A stretch of 49,022 bases of DNA, from contig JANQMC010000108.1 of the NCBI GenBank assembly GCA_028280305.1, positions 1 through 49,022 of the forward strand. Reading direction: 5' to 3'. This DNA comes from Pelagibius sp. Its GTDB lineage: Bacteria > Pseudomonadota > Alphaproteobacteria > Kiloniellales > Kiloniellaceae. Below, one piece after another: positions 25,882 to 35,542 of this stretch (position 1 is its first letter; the number at the start of each line of letters is the position of its first letter). The translations under genes were made by a program, and so were the position numbers. The notes under the pieces were generated by a model. That model saw only the letters and a program-made list of their open reading frames with translations, searched no databases and was not told the origin of the DNA.

Positions 25882-26193
25882 TCAGTCGTAGCCGAAGAGC
25901 CAGCGGGTCCGCCCGCCGGCAATATTGATCACCGAATGGCGGGCACCACGGGGGATGAAGGCCTCGTCACCCGCCTCCATCACGAAACGCCGCGCTTCGA
26001 CAACCAGCGCCAGACGCCCTTCGGCGACGGTGACCACCTCGTTGGTGTCGTGGACGAAGTCGTCCCAGGACTGGCCCGGCGGATCGTCGAAAACATGGCA
26101 GGAGTAGCCGCGGGCCTTCCAGTCCGCGGCCACCGTAGCGGCATCCACCGGGGCAGCGAAGTATCCTGGCGTGATTTCTGCAGCCGTCGTCAT
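25882..26193 (-). CDS. Small cupin-domain protein
   Basis: 103 aa, a single beta-barrel: DDFVHDTNEVVTVAEGRLAL (motif 1 region) and EAGDEAFIPRGARHSVINIA (motif 2 with PxGxxH). The metal-binding residues His (VHDTNE), Glu and the later His are present in reduced form. Many such proteins are isomerases or small-molecule sensors; no role can be assigned. The terminator at 26232 separates it from phoX. Confidence 0.75.
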   Translation of the reverse strand: MTTAAEITPGYFAAPVDAATVAADWKARGYSCHVFDDPPGQSWDDFVHDTNEVVTVAEGRLALVVEARRFVMEAGDEAFIPRGARHSVINIAGGRTRWLFGYD

Positions 26194-26231
26194 GCAACAA
26201 GGGTCGAACAAACAGCGGGGTCCTGCAAGAA

Positions 26232-26258
26232 AAAGGGGCGGCACAAGGCCGCCCCTTT
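26232..26258 (-). terminator. Rho-independent terminator of phoX
   Basis: AAAGGGGCGGC (26232-26242) pairs with GCCGCCCCTTT (26248-26258) over a five-base loop; on the minus strand a TTTTTCTT tract follows. It lies 39 bases after the phoX stop codon. Confidence 0.88.
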
Positions 26259-26296
26259 CGTCAGTCGAATGCCGGAAGGCAGTCGGTCGAGGACCG

Positions 26297-28291
26297 TCAG
26301 GTGCCGATCTCGCCGCCGTCGTCCTTTCGAACCACCACGACCGAGGGACGCGGCGGCATGCCTTCGGTGAAGTCCGGCCAGCGGGTGGCCGGGTCTTCGA
26401 AGGTCGAATTGCGCTCGAAGCCGGGATAGTCCTTCGTCCCGTCGGTTGCCGGGTGCTGCACCGCGAGGAACAGCGATTTCACATCGGGCGTGAATCGCGG
26501 ACCGCAGAGTTCCGCACCGATGGGGGTCCGGAAGAACATCTTGCTGTAGCCACGCATATCGCCTTCGGTCTCCAGACCGTAGAGGCCGTCCGCCGTGCCG
26601 GTCTTTGACCAGCCTGAGCCCTGGTCCGTGGAAATCCAAAGCCGGCCAGCGGCATCGACCGTGCAGTTGTCCGGTGAGCCGAACCAACCGTTCTCCGACG
26701 TGGCTTCATGATACTTCGCACCGACGTCCGGCTTGCTGGGATCGCCCGCGACCACCAAGAGGTTCCAGTCGTACTGCAGGGCGTCGTGGTCCCCATTGGG
26801 CGGAACCATCTCCACGATCTGGCCGAAGTCGTTGGGGCCGCGCGGGTTGGCCGCATCAACCGCATCGGCCTTGCGCTTGGAGTTATTGGTCAGCATCACA
26901 TAGACCTTGTTGGTCTGCGGATTGGGATCGATATCCTCCGGCCGGTCCATCGGGGTCGCACCCAAGAGGTCCGCGGCAATCCGTGCCTCGATCACGACGT
27001 CAGCCTGGCTGTGGAAGCCATTCTCCTCCGTCAAGGGGCCACTGCCGTAGATCAGCGGCAGCCAGTCGAGCTTGCCGTCCTCGTTGAAACGCGCAACGAA
27101 CAGGGTGCCGTCATCGAGGATGTCCATGTTGGCGGCACGATCATCCGGATTGTAGCGGCGCTCCGATACGAACTTGTAGACGTAGTCGAAACGCTGGTCA
27201 TCGCCCATGTAGACCACCACCCGGCCGTCGCTGTTCACGATCGGCTCGGCACCTTCATGCTTGAAACGGCCCATGGCAGTGCGCTTCTTCGGCGTCGAGG
27301 TGGGGTCGAGGACGTCAACCTCAACCACCCAGCCGAAACGGTTGGCTTCGTTCGGCTCGGCATTGATATCGAAACGCTTTTGGTACTTCGACCAGGCGTA
27401 CCAGCCGCCGGGCACGCCATAGCGCTTGTAATTGCGCTCTTCAGGATGGCCATCCACGGCACCGCCGAAATAGCCGTGGAAATTCTCCTCGGCCATCAGA
27501 TAGGTGCCCCAGGGGGTGATGCCACCGGCACAGTTGTTGATGGTGCCGATACAGGTCTTGCCCGACTGATCGACGGAGGTCTTCAGCCGGTCGTGGCCGG
27601 CCGCCGGACCCGTCATTTCCATGTAGGTGGTATTGGCCGTGATGCGGCGGTTGTACTGGCTGTCCTGCACCACCGACCACTTGTCGCCTTCACGCTTCAC
27701 CTCGACGACGGAGCCGCCATGGGCCGCCATTTCGATGTCGACCAGATCGGCTGTCATGTCGGGGAAGCCCTTTCTGTCCTGGCGCCCGATGCCGGGGAAC
27801 ATGACCTCTTCACTGGTATACTCGTGATTCACGCAAAGCAGGCCGTTGTCCGGATTGTCCGACCCGAAGGGCAAACCGACATAGCCGATGAAATCGTTGT
27901 TGTAACCGAACTGCTGGGCCTGGGCCGCCGCGGTCTGGTTCATCGGGTCGAATTCCGGGGCGTCGGCCAGAATCGGATCACCCCAGCGGATCAGGATGTC
28001 GGCGCTGTGGCCTGCCGCGACGTGATGGGTCTCATCGACCCCATGCTCGATTTCCGTCCAGACGTAGCGTCCCTCGGCCGCTTGTGCGGTCTTGGCGCCG
28101 CCCAAGGCCCCCAGAGTACCGCTCAGCGCCGTCGTCGCGGCCAGCCCCAAGGCACCGCGCATTATGTCCCGGCGCCCATAGCGGCGCTGGGCGATCTTGC
28201 CGAAGGTGTTGGCAAGATTGGTATTTGTCGGAACATCTTCGGAAGCCTCAAAGGCTGCGCCCTTTGAAGCGTAGTCTTCGTTTCTCTGCAT
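26297..28291 (-). CDS. phoX: PhoX family alkaline phosphatase (Tat-exported)
   Basis: 664 aa. Releases phosphate from organic monoesters in the periplasm or outside the cell, using Ca and Fe ions. A twin-arginine signal RRYGRRDIMRGALGLAATTA around residues 35-54 leads to an AQAA cleavage region. PhoX/DUF839 motifs follow: LLCVNHEYTSEEVMFPG, TYLMAEENFHGYFGG, GRFKHEGAEPIVN with the Arg-Glu pair, and MDRPEDIDPN. ATG at 28291 has GGAGAGG eight bases ahead. A Pho-box-like site lies about 110 bases upstream, so induction by phosphate starvation through PhoB is expected. A histidine kinase gene is divergent. Confidence 0.9.
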   Translation of the reverse strand: MQRNEDYASKGAAFEASEDVPTNTNLANTFGKIAQRRYGRRDIMRGALGLAATTALSGTLGALGGAKTAQAAEGRYVWTEIEHGVDETHHVAAGHSADILIRWGDPILADAPEFDPMNQTAAAQAQQFGYNNDFIGYVGLPFGSDNPDNGLLCVNHEYTSEEVMFPGIGRQDRKGFPDMTADLVDIEMAAHGGSVVEVKREGDKWSVVQDSQYNRRITANTTYMEMTGPAAGHDRLKTSVDQSGKTCIGTINNCAGGITPWGTYLMAEENFHGYFGGAVDGHPEERNYKRYGVPGGWYAWSKYQKRFDINAEPNEANRFGWVVEVDVLDPTSTPKKRTAMGRFKHEGAEPIVNSDGRVVVYMGDDQRFDYVYKFVSERRYNPDDRAANMDILDDGTLFVARFNEDGKLDWLPLIYGSGPLTEENGFHSQADVVIEARIAADLLGATPMDRPEDIDPNPQTNKVYVMLTNNSKRKADAVDAANPRGPNDFGQIVEMVPPNGDHDALQYDWNLLVVAGDPSKPDVGAKYHEATSENGWFGSPDNCTVDAAGRLWISTDQGSGWSKTGTADGLYGLETEGDMRGYSKMFFRTPIGAELCGPRFTPDVKSLFLAVQHPATDGTKDYPGFERNSTFEDPATRWPDFTEGMPPRPSVVVVRKDDGGEIGT

Positions 28292-28399
28292 GTCAGGTGC
28301 CTCTCCTAATACGGGTGGGACACCGCTTTCGCGGCTGGTTCTTGGCTGAAAAGTCCGCGGGACCCTACAGCAGCTAGATGCTGGACCTATGACGTAATT

Positions 28400-28417
28400 A
28401 TTACAAGTATATGACAG
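28400..28417 (-). promoter_or_regulatory. Pho-box-like site upstream of phoX
   Basis: On the minus strand CTGTCAT-ATAC-TTGTAAT gives two seven-base half-sites on an 11-base period; the first matches the PhoB consensus CTGTCAT exactly and the second in five of seven positions. A further CTGTC lies nine bases upstream, outside that period. The position, about 110 bases before the phoX start, suits a PhoB-activated promoter. Confidence 0.6.
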
Positions 28418-28700
28418 ACTGGACAGAGGTCGATCCGCCGTGTCACAGCGCCCCTCAAAGGCCGGATTCTGGTTTGCAATCAATAATTAAGGGGTAGACC
28501 GCAACTCGCGACGGAATTTCTGCGTAGATGCGCTGTGTGAACAATCGAAACGAATTTCCCCGGCGCGCCACATGCGACTGAAACATTCCCGTAGCAGGGT
28601 CCAGCAAGGAAAAACCTCCGTGCCGGAGGGCTCGCGTCCGGACTTGCGCCGACACCTGGGCCCAGGCCATGCTACCGATTGGTTCAAGCAAATCGCCGTG

Positions 28701-31409
28701 ATGTCCAGTCCACACCCCTCCGCCGCCCGCATCACACGCAGCCTCAATGCCTCTCTGGAGACCCTGCGAAGGCCCCTGGCCGTGGCCAGCGCAGCCAGCG
28801 ACACGGCCAAATCCACCCTGCTCAGCGCCAATCAGGCTTTCTTTCAGGTCAGCGGCCTGAATCGGGAGAACCTGAGAGGTCGCTCGCTGGCGGACTGCGA
28901 CGGCAACCTGATCGATCTGCGGCCGCTCTTCGACCGCGATGGCAGACGCCGGAATTGGTTGGTGTTCCATCATGCGCCTTCGCCGAACGGCGACGGCCCG
29001 GCAATCTCGGAAGCCGCGGCCGCGGACAAACCGAAGAAGCGCGACAGCGCTGCGGCGTCGGGCGGCCGGGGCAAAAAGAAGCCGACCGGCGGCGACGACG
29101 GCTTCAGAGCGCTGGTCGAAGGCATTCCAAACGGCGTGCTGGTTCACCGCGACTTCAAGCCGCTCTATGCCAACATGGCCTGCGCACGCCGTATCGGTTT
29201 CGACAGCGGCGACGCGCTTGTCGCCGAACCGACGCTGCTGCCTTTTCTGCCCGTTGAGCTGCACAGCGCCGCGCTCAGACGGCATCGGCGGATTCTCGCG
29301 GAGGGGGACCCCGGCCCCGCCCGGGTCCTGCGGTGCCTGACGCGCAGCGGCGAGCCCTTCTGGGTCGAAGCAACGGAAACACGTATCCTCTGGCAAGGCA
29401 GCCCGGCGGTCCTGGTTTCCCTCAGCGACGTGACCCGGCAGGTGCAGATGCGCCGCACCGAGCTGATGCTGCGCGAAGCGATCGACAATCTGTCGGACAG
29501 CTTCGTGCTCTATGACGCCGACCTGCAGGTCGTGCTGACAAATCAACGCTTCCACGAACTGTTCCCTTTCCTGCCGGCGCAGCATGCGATCATCGGCAGG
29601 CCGATGCAGGAACTGGTAGAAGCCAGTGTCGCCAACAACGTGGTGACGGATCCCCGCGTCTGGCGGGACCGCGAGCAGTTCATCGCCGACTTCATCGCCG
29701 ACCGGCTGAGCAACGAAGCCTGCATCAGCGAGGATGCCTGGCCCGACGGCCGCTGGGACATGGTGAAGGAACAGCACACCCGTTCCGGCGGCTTCGTCTC
29801 TGTGCGTACCGACATCACCCAGCGCAAGCGGGCCGAGTTTGCGCTTCGCGATCAGGAAAGCCGTCTGGAACAGGCCCTGGCGGAGCGCTCGGCGCAACTG
29901 AAAGGCATCCTGGCCAACATCGCCCAGGGCGTGACCGTTACCGCACCCGATATGCGGGTCCTGCTGGTCAACCAGGGCTTCCTCGATATCTTCGGTATTC
30001 CCGAGGAACTCGGCAGGCCTGGCGTCCATGTTTCCGAGTTCGTGCGCCAGGGCCTGCGCAACGAGCACTACCCCCGCGCCGAGGTCGAGGCCGCCGGAGG
30101 CGAGGACGCTTTCGTCGACCAGCGCCTGGCCGCCATTGCACGGGTGACCCGCAGCGTCGACCAGCGCACCCTGGCTGACGGCCGTGTCATCGAGGTGCGT
30201 CAGCAGCGTCTGCCCGACGGCTGCATCGTTTCGACCTACAACAACATCACCGACCGGGTCCACGCCGAACGCGAACTGCAGCGCCAACGCGAAAAGAGCT
30301 ACCAGAACGAAAAATTGACGGCCCTCGGCGGACTCCTGGCGGGGGTCTCTCACGAGTTGAACAATCCGCTTTCCGTGGTGATCGGCCAGGCGGCCCTTCT
30401 GGAAAGCATGTCGACGGACAGCGCCATGGCCGAACGTGCCATGAAGGTCAGAATTGCCGCCGACCGCTGCGCCAAGATCGTGAAGACCTTCCTTTCCATG
30501 GCCCGTCAGCGCCCCGCCGCGCGCAGCGCCATCCAGATCAATCATCTGATTGAGGACGTGCTGGACCTGGTGACCTATCAGCTCAACACGACCGACGTCA
30601 GCATCAGCCGCGACCTCGCCCCGGACCTGCCGTCGGTCGCCGGCGATTCCGACCAGCTAAGCCATATCCTGGTGAACCTCTTCATCAATGCCCAGCAGGC
30701 GATGATCAACAGCCCGCGGCCCCACCGCCTGATGATCTCCACATCCTATCTGGCAACCAGCCGCCAGGTGCGGATCGTCGTCCGCGATACCGGGCCGGGC
30801 ATTCCCGAGGAAATACGCTCGCGTATTTTCGATCCCTTTTTCACCACCAAGCCGGTCGGCCATGGCACCGGCGTCGGGCTCTCGGTTTGCCATGGTATGG
30901 TGACGGCCCACGGCGGCAGTATCTCGGTCGAGAACGCGGCCAGTGGCGGCGCCGTTTTCACGGTCCTGCTGCCGGCCGGCGGCATGACCCGGCCGGAGCT
31001 GCCCGAAGAGGTCCTGCTGCCCCATCACAGCGAAGAACGCCAGATCCTGGTGGTCGACGACGAACCGGACATCACCAGTTTCCTGGTCGAGATCCTGGAA
31101 GCCGCCGGACACAGCGTGGATGTCGCCTCCAGCGGCCAGACGGCTCTGTCGAACCTGGCCACCCGGGACTACGCCGCCATCATCTGCGATCTGCGCATGC
31201 CGCACCTGGACGGCCCCGGGCTCTATGGCGCTCTCAGCGAAACCAAACCGCACCTGCTGGACCGCTTCATCTTCATCACCGGCGATCTCTTGAACGAGCG
31301 CACCGACCGCTTCCTGAAAAAGTCCGGCCGCCCCTGTATCGAAAAGCCCTTCATGCCCAATCAGATCCGCGGGCTGGTCGAGGAGATCGCGGCACGTCAG
31401 CAGGATTGA
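28701..31409 (+). CDS. Hybrid sensor histidine kinase (PAS-PAS-HisKA-HATPase-REC)
   Basis: 902 aa, no membrane helices, so a cytoplasmic sensor. PAS-like segments come first (including [20 protein letters not shown] and [20 protein letters not shown]). The kinase core follows: H-box [16 protein letters not shown]-box LFINAQQAM, and G-boxes [10 protein letters not shown] and [12 protein letters not shown]-terminal receiver domain (ILVVDDEPD, phospho-acceptor Asp in [15 protein letters not shown]) completes it. ATG 28701 is preferred for coding character; the frame is open to an ATG at 28572, giving 945 aa. It is divergent from phoX, but no separate response regulator is nearby, so the phosphate link is only positional. 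Confidence 0.85.
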   Translation: MSSPHPSAARITRSLNASLETLRRPLAVASAASDTAKSTLLSANQAFFQVSGLNRENLRGRSLADCDGNLIDLRPLFDRDGRRRNWLVFHHAPSPNGDGPAISEAAAADKPKKRDSAAASGGRGKKKPTGGDDGFRALVEGIPNGVLVHRDFKPLYANMACARRIGFDSGDALVAEPTLLPFLPVELHSAALRRHRRILAEGDPGPARVLRCLTRSGEPFWVEATETRILWQGSPAVLVSLSDVTRQVQMRRTELMLREAIDNLSDSFVLYDADLQVVLTNQRFHELFPFLPAQHAIIGRPMQELVEASVANNVVTDPRVWRDREQFIADFIADRLSNEACISEDAWPDGRWDMVKEQHTRSGGFVSVRTDITQRKRAEFALRDQESRLEQALAERSAQLKGILANIAQGVTVTAPDMRVLLVNQGFLDIFGIPEELGRPGVHVSEFVRQGLRNEHYPRAEVEAAGGEDAFVDQRLAAIARVTRSVDQRTLADGRVIEVRQQRLPDGCIVSTYNNITDRVHAERELQRQREKSYQNEKLTALGGLLAGVSHELNNPLSVVIGQAALLESMSTDSAMAERAMKVRIAADRCAKIVKTFLSMARQRPAARSAIQINHLIEDVLDLVTYQLNTTDVSISRDLAPDLPSVAGDSDQLSHILVNLFINAQQAMINSPRPHRLMISTSYLATSRQVRIVVRDTGPGIPEEIRSRIFDPFFTTKPVGHGTGVGLSVCHGMVTAHGGSISVENAASGGAVFTVLLPAGGMTRPELPEEVLLPHHSEERQILVVDDEPDITSFLVEILEAAGHSVDVASSGQTALSNLATRDYAAIICDLRMPHLDGPGLYGALSETKPHLLDRFIFITGDLLNERTDRFLKKSGRPCIEKPFMPNQIRGLVEEIAARQQD

Positions 31410-31422
31410 GGCGAAGCAGCGT

Positions 31423-31442
31423 CTAGATCGGATCTGCTCTAG
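31423..31442. repeat. Short palindromic element CTAGATCGGATC...GCTCTAG
   Basis: A 20-base unit starting CTAGATCGGATC and ending TGCTCTAG, just after the histidine kinase. It looks like the two edges of the larger palindromes (23945-24082 and 14944-15071) joined without their central stems, so it may be a collapsed or minimal copy. Confidence 0.5.
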
Positions 31443-31606
31443 GCGACGTCTGGCTTCTGCCCCCTATTTGTCATAGGACAGCGGCACCGCCGCCGCGCTA
31501 GCGTCCCCCTGGCAAAGACGGCAGGAACTTCAATCATTCTTGCCCGACAAAACCAACAAACAGCCTGGGGGAAGAGCGCAAGGGGGAGCATCGCGCGCGG
31601 CCACCA

Positions 31607-33175
31607 ATGCTGTTTAATTCTCACATCTTCATCTTCGTCTTCCTGCCGCTGACGCTCGCCGGCTTCTTTCTGGCAGCCCACTACGGCGGCCGGCGGCCGG
31701 CCATCATCCTTCTGATCGCCGCCTCGCTGTTCTTCTACGGCTGGTGGAACCCGGCCTTTCTGCTGCTGTTGGCCCTCTCGGTGGCTTTCAATTTCACCAG
31801 CGGCATCGCCCTGGCGCAGGTTGCCGAACGCCGCGGCGAGACCGCCGCCAGGGCCCTGCTCTGCGCCGGGGTGGCGGTCAACCTGGGGCTCATCGGCTAC
31901 TTCAAGTATGCCGGCTTCCTGGCCGGCAGCCTGAACGCGCTCACCGGCAGCCTGATCGACCCCGGCAGCATCGTCCTGCCCCTGGCGATTTCCTTTTTCA
32001 CCTTTCAGCAGATCGCCTATCTGGTGGACGTCCGCCAGGGCCAGGCGCCGGAGACGGACTTCCCGCGCTACTGCCTCTTCGTCGTCTTCTTTCCTCAGTT
32101 GATCGCCGGGCCCATCGTTCATCACCGCGAGATGCTGCCGCAGTTTGCCGAAGACCGCACCTTCGCGCCACGTGCAGAGAACCTGGCCATCGGCACCACC
32201 ATCTTCGCCATCGGCCTGTTCAAAAAGGTGGTGATCGCCGACAGCCTGGCCACGGTGGCGAGCCCGACCTTCGCCGCCGCCGAAGCGGGCGCGGAGCTTC
32301 ATTTCTTCCAGGCCTGGAGCGCCGCCTTCGCCTACAGCCTACAGCTCTACTTCGACTTCTCCGGCTACTCCGACATGGCCATCGGCATCGCCCGCATGTT
32401 CGGCATCAAGCTGCCGCTGAACTTCAACGCGCCCTACCGCGCTACCTCGATCATCGACTTCTGGCGGCGCTGGCACATGACCCTGTCCCGCTTCCTGCGC
32501 GACTATCTCTACATCCCCCTGGGCGGCGGACGCCGGGGGCCGCTGCGCCGTCACGTGAACCTGATGATCACCATGCTGCTCGGCGGCCTCTGGCACGGCG
32601 CCGGCTGGACTTTCGTCGTCTGGGGCGGACTGCACGGCGCGATGCTGGTGATCAACCACCTCTGGCGGCACCTCTTTCCCACCAGGGCAACGCGCTGGTG
32701 GTCGATCGCCCTGGCCCGCCTGATCACCTTCTTCGCCGTGACCCTGGCCTGGGTTTTCTTCCGCGCCGAGAGCTTCAGCGGCGCCCTAGCGGTCTTCGAC
32801 GGCATGCGGAACCTGCCCTATACCCTGGCGGCGCGGCTGGGCCCGATCAGCGACGTCCTGGTAATGCTCGGTTTCCGTTTCGACGGCCCCTACATCACCC
32901 TGGATCACAAGCTCTCCGTCGCCTGGCTTGCCTTCTGGATCGCCTTTCTCTGGTTCATGCCGACGACCCAGTGGCTGATGCGCAACTTCAGCCCGGCCTT
33001 CGGGTTCCGCAGCGCTGACTATGCACCCGTTGCGGGCGTCCCCGGCGTCGTCTGGTTCCAGGCGGCTTTGGCCTGGCGGCCGAGCCTGGTTTGGGCCGGT
33101 ACGACGGCAGTCATTGCCGCGGTTGCGGTAATGGGCCTGACCCGGGTTTCCGAATTCCTCTATTTCCAGTTCTAG
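31607..33175 (+). CDS. MBOAT family O-acyltransferase (AlgI-like)
   Basis: 522 aa, about ten to twelve transmembrane helices. It begins MLFNSHIFIFVFLPLTLAGF, the family's usual opening. PQLIAGPIVHHREML, FSGYSDMAIGIARMFGIKLP, FWRRWHMTLSRFLRDYLYIP and LGGLWHGAGWTFVVWG with the active-site His are all present. Such proteins pass acyl groups, usually acetyl, across the membrane to a partner that modifies exopolysaccharide. The downstream gene, 19 bases away, encodes a fitting SGNH-like partner. GGGGGAG lies about 15 bases before the ATG. Confidence 0.9.
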   Translation: MLFNSHIFIFVFLPLTLAGFFLAAHYGGRRPAIILLIAASLFFYGWWNPAFLLLLALSVAFNFTSGIALAQVAERRGETAARALLCAGVAVNLGLIGYFKYAGFLAGSLNALTGSLIDPGSIVLPLAISFFTFQQIAYLVDVRQGQAPETDFPRYCLFVVFFPQLIAGPIVHHREMLPQFAEDRTFAPRAENLAIGTTIFAIGLFKKVVIADSLATVASPTFAAAEAGAELHFFQAWSAAFAYSLQLYFDFSGYSDMAIGIARMFGIKLPLNFNAPYRATSIIDFWRRWHMTLSRFLRDYLYIPLGGGRRGPLRRHVNLMITMLLGGLWHGAGWTFVVWGGLHGAMLVINHLWRHLFPTRATRWWSIALARLITFFAVTLAWVFFRAESFSGALAVFDGMRNLPYTLAARLGPISDVLVMLGFRFDGPYITLDHKLSVAWLAFWIAFLWFMPTTQWLMRNFSPAFGFRSADYAPVAGVPGVVWFQAALAWRPSLVWAGTTAVIAAVAVMGLTRVSEFLYFQF

Positions 33176-33194
33176 CCGGAGTGATTGCGACAGC

Positions 33195-34307
33195 ATGACC
33201 AGCCTCTCGGAACCGCGCAGCCTCGACGGCAGAAAGACAGCAGCGCCTCTGCGCCGCCGGCTGTTCAACCGCTACCTTGCCGGTGTCTTCCTGGCCACCG
33301 GCCTGCTAAGCGCCGGCGCAGTGGTCCTCAACAGCGTCATCGATCCCCTGTGGTTCTGGCGCGGCAACCTGATCACCGGGCAGAACTACATCTTCAACGA
33401 GCGCGTGGCCAAGGTGAACCTCATCCTTCAAGCGCCGGAGAAATACGACTGCCTGATCTTCGGCAGTTCACGCGTAACCCTCTTCGATCAGACCGATATC
33501 GCTGGCCACCGCTGCGCCAACCTCGCCTTCTCCGCTGGCAAGGCGGTGGAGTTCCTGGCCTATGCGCGCTATCTGGCCGACCGGGGCATCCGCCCGCGGC
33601 TGGTCATCGTCGGGGTCGACGATTTCAACTTCCTCACCAAGACGACGCGGCAACCGGAGATTCCCGATTTCGTCCGCAAGGGCGAAGCGCCGCCGGGCTG
33701 GCTGGAGAGCTACCTTTCGCTGACCGCCCTGGACTTCTCACAACGCACCTTGCGGGAGGTCTCGCCCATGCCGCGCTTCTACAACGACGGCTTCGTCGGT
33801 GGTGTGCTTAAGGATACAGCAGCTTTCAAGCCGCCGAAGAAGCTGAAAGCCGCGGTCTTCAAGGGCCGTCTCGACCCGCAACGCGCCGACCTCTACCGCC
33901 AGCTCCGCGATACTTTTCCGGAGGCACGCTTTTGGGGTTTCGTGCCGCCGGTGGCGGCCTGGAAGGTGACGGAGACCCGCCACCTCGGAAAGATCCTCGA
34001 CGGCTATCTTCAGGCGATCGCCAACACGGCGGAACACTTCGAGGTGCTCTACGATTTCTCGGTGCCCTCCGCCGTCACCCGGCGGCACGACAACACCTAT
34101 GACGGCTCTCACTACTATCCGGCAGTGCACAAGGTGATTTCCGAGCGGCTGCAGACGGCCTCCCCGCAAGTGCCCGCCGACAGCTTCGGCCTGCCGGTCC
34201 ACGCGATGACCCTCGGTCAATACGAGGGCGCCTTCAAAGCCGCCCTGAACCGTTTCCTGGCCGCGGAGTTTCCCGACTTGCATCAAGCTGAAATCGCGCA
34301 ACGCTAA
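33195..34307 (+). CDS. SGNH-hydrolase-like partner protein of the MBOAT acyltransferase
   Basis: 370 aa. One transmembrane helix (about 27-48) anchors a large periplasmic domain. FGSSRV at about 89-94 has the place and form of the catalytic serine block of AlgX/AlgJ/DltD-like proteins, and YDGSHYYPAVHKVI near residue 300 supplies the D-x-x-H pair. It would take the acyl group exported by the MBOAT protein and put it on a polysaccharide. The polymer is unknown; no synthase lies next to the pair, though the glycosyltransferase operon at 4 kb is in the window. Confidence 0.72.
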   Translation: MTSLSEPRSLDGRKTAAPLRRRLFNRYLAGVFLATGLLSAGAVVLNSVIDPLWFWRGNLITGQNYIFNERVAKVNLILQAPEKYDCLIFGSSRVTLFDQTDIAGHRCANLAFSAGKAVEFLAYARYLADRGIRPRLVIVGVDDFNFLTKTTRQPEIPDFVRKGEAPPGWLESYLSLTALDFSQRTLREVSPMPRFYNDGFVGGVLKDTAAFKPPKKLKAAVFKGRLDPQRADLYRQLRDTFPEARFWGFVPPVAAWKVTETRHLGKILDGYLQAIANTAEHFEVLYDFSVPSAVTRRHDNTYDGSHYYPAVHKVISERLQTASPQVPADSFGLPVHAMTLGQYEGAFKAALNRFLAAEFPDLHQAEIAQR

Positions 34308-34320
34308 GGCCTGCCTGGCG

Positions 34321-35223
34321 CTAACTTTTACCGCGAAGCTGCTCCAGTTCCTCGATGTTGCGCGGCCAGTCCTTTTTCAGGAGCGCGGAGAGCGAGCGGT
34401 CGGCCAGCACCTTGCCGCCGGTCTGGCAGCGCGGGCAGTAATTGGTCTCGTTGCTGGCGTGGCGGATGCGCTGCACCGCCGTATCGCAAACGGGACAGGG
34501 CTTACCGTAGCGGCCATGCACCGCCATTTCCTTACGAAAGGCGGTGACCTTCTCCGGGAACGCGCCGGCCGCCTCTTCCCGCAACAGCCGGGTCCAGTCT
34601 TCCAGCGCCGCGCGGGTCGCGGCATAAAGCGTTCCGATCTCCGCCGCCGTCAGCTTCGCGGTCATGGCCACCGGCGACAGGCCGGCGCGGTGCAGGATCT
34701 CGTCGGAATAGGCATTACCGATGCCGCTGAAGATGCGCGGATCGGTGAGCGCGCGCTTTACGGTGTGGTTCTTGGCCGTAAGCGCCGCCGTGAAGGCCGG
34801 GAGGTCGGCCGCCAGCACCTCCAACCCGCCGGGATCGAGCGCCGCCAGCCCCGCCTCCCCTTCGACCAGATGCAGGGAGGCGCGCTTCTTGGAGCCCGCC
34901 TCGGTCAGGGTCAGGCTACCTTCTGCGAAATCAAAGGCGGCGAGGCCCACCTTGCCCTGCAGCGCCGCGCCCGGCGGCTTCCAGTGCAGCCGCCCGGCGA
35001 TCATCAGATGCAGCACCAACCAGAGATCCCCCTCCAGCCCGAAGACGATGCGCTTGCCGAGCCGCCGCAGCGACGTCACGTCACGGCCCTCCACCGTCCT
35101 GATCGGCGGCACCGCCGTGCGCAGCAGAAACGGACTGGCCAGCCGGACCTTCTCCAGCCGCTGCCCCAGCACACGGCTTTCCAGCGCCTCGATATAGACC
35201 GCGATGTCGGGCAGTTCAGGCAT
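34321..35223 (-). CDS. Formamidopyrimidine-DNA glycosylase (Fpg/Nei) family protein
   Basis: 300 aa. [14 protein letters not shown] supplies the N-terminal Pro nucleophile and the catalytic Glu; the canonical MPELPE has Asp at its sixth position here. The beta-hairpin lysine is in RLGKRIVFG and the helix-two-turn-helix in [21 protein letters not shown] four-cysteine zinc finger (CPVC ... CPRC) is near the C-terminus, followed by a longer tail than in MutM. It removes oxidised bases from DNA. The divergence and tail suggest a paralogue beside a true MutM elsewhere in the genome. Confidence 0.85.
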   Translation of the reverse strand: MPELPDIAVYIEALESRVLGQRLEKVRLASPFLLRTAVPPIRTVEGRDVTSLRRLGKRIVFGLEGDLWLVLHLMIAGRLHWKPPGAALQGKVGLAAFDFAEGSLTLTEAGSKKRASLHLVEGEAGLAALDPGGLEVLAADLPAFTAALTAKNHTVKRALTDPRIFSGIGNAYSDEILHRAGLSPVAMTAKLTAAEIGTLYAATRAALEDWTRLLREEAAGAFPEKVTAFRKEMAVHGRYGKPCPVCDTAVQRIRHASNETNYCPRCQTGGKVLADRSLSALLKKDWPRNIEELEQLRGKS

Positions 35224-35542
35224 GGGGCTAAGCTTGGCATGAAGGTGGTCAGGGCGACAACCACCGTCGGAAATGTCCCGGAGAGCACCCGCACACGCTT
35301 CGCTCTGCAACGGGATCAGGACGTCGATCCTTACCGGCGGTTTTCACTCGGACAGAACGGTCCCTTGGACCAGAGGACTGAATCGCCGAGAAAGTCACAG
35401 CAGATCTTCATTAAGTCGGCTTGGCAAAGCTAATCACGATCGCTAGCGCGCCGAGAAGAGAATGGCGCGGGCCGTGACTCGGCGGGTTTGTTGGCCCACA
35501 CTTCTTTCACCAAAGGTCAGGGATGCAGAGGGGAGATGCACC
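35224..35542. other. Intergenic region between the glycosylase and sulfotransferase genes
   Basis: About 320 bases carrying the divergent promoters of the two genes. Apart from a possible alternative start for the sulfotransferase at 35462, I see no gene, repeat or clear promoter. Confidence 0.4.

Noticed and set aside
24097..26370. A 757-codon open frame on the plus strand opposite the TPR and cupin genes
   Set aside because: It spans a terminator and two supported genes of the opposite strand and has no family character.
28455..30545. A 696-codon open frame on the minus strand opposite the histidine kinase
   Set aside because: It lies in register with the well-supported kinase gene, is rich in His, Gln, Arg and Gly, and shows no domain; high GC leaves such frames open by chance.
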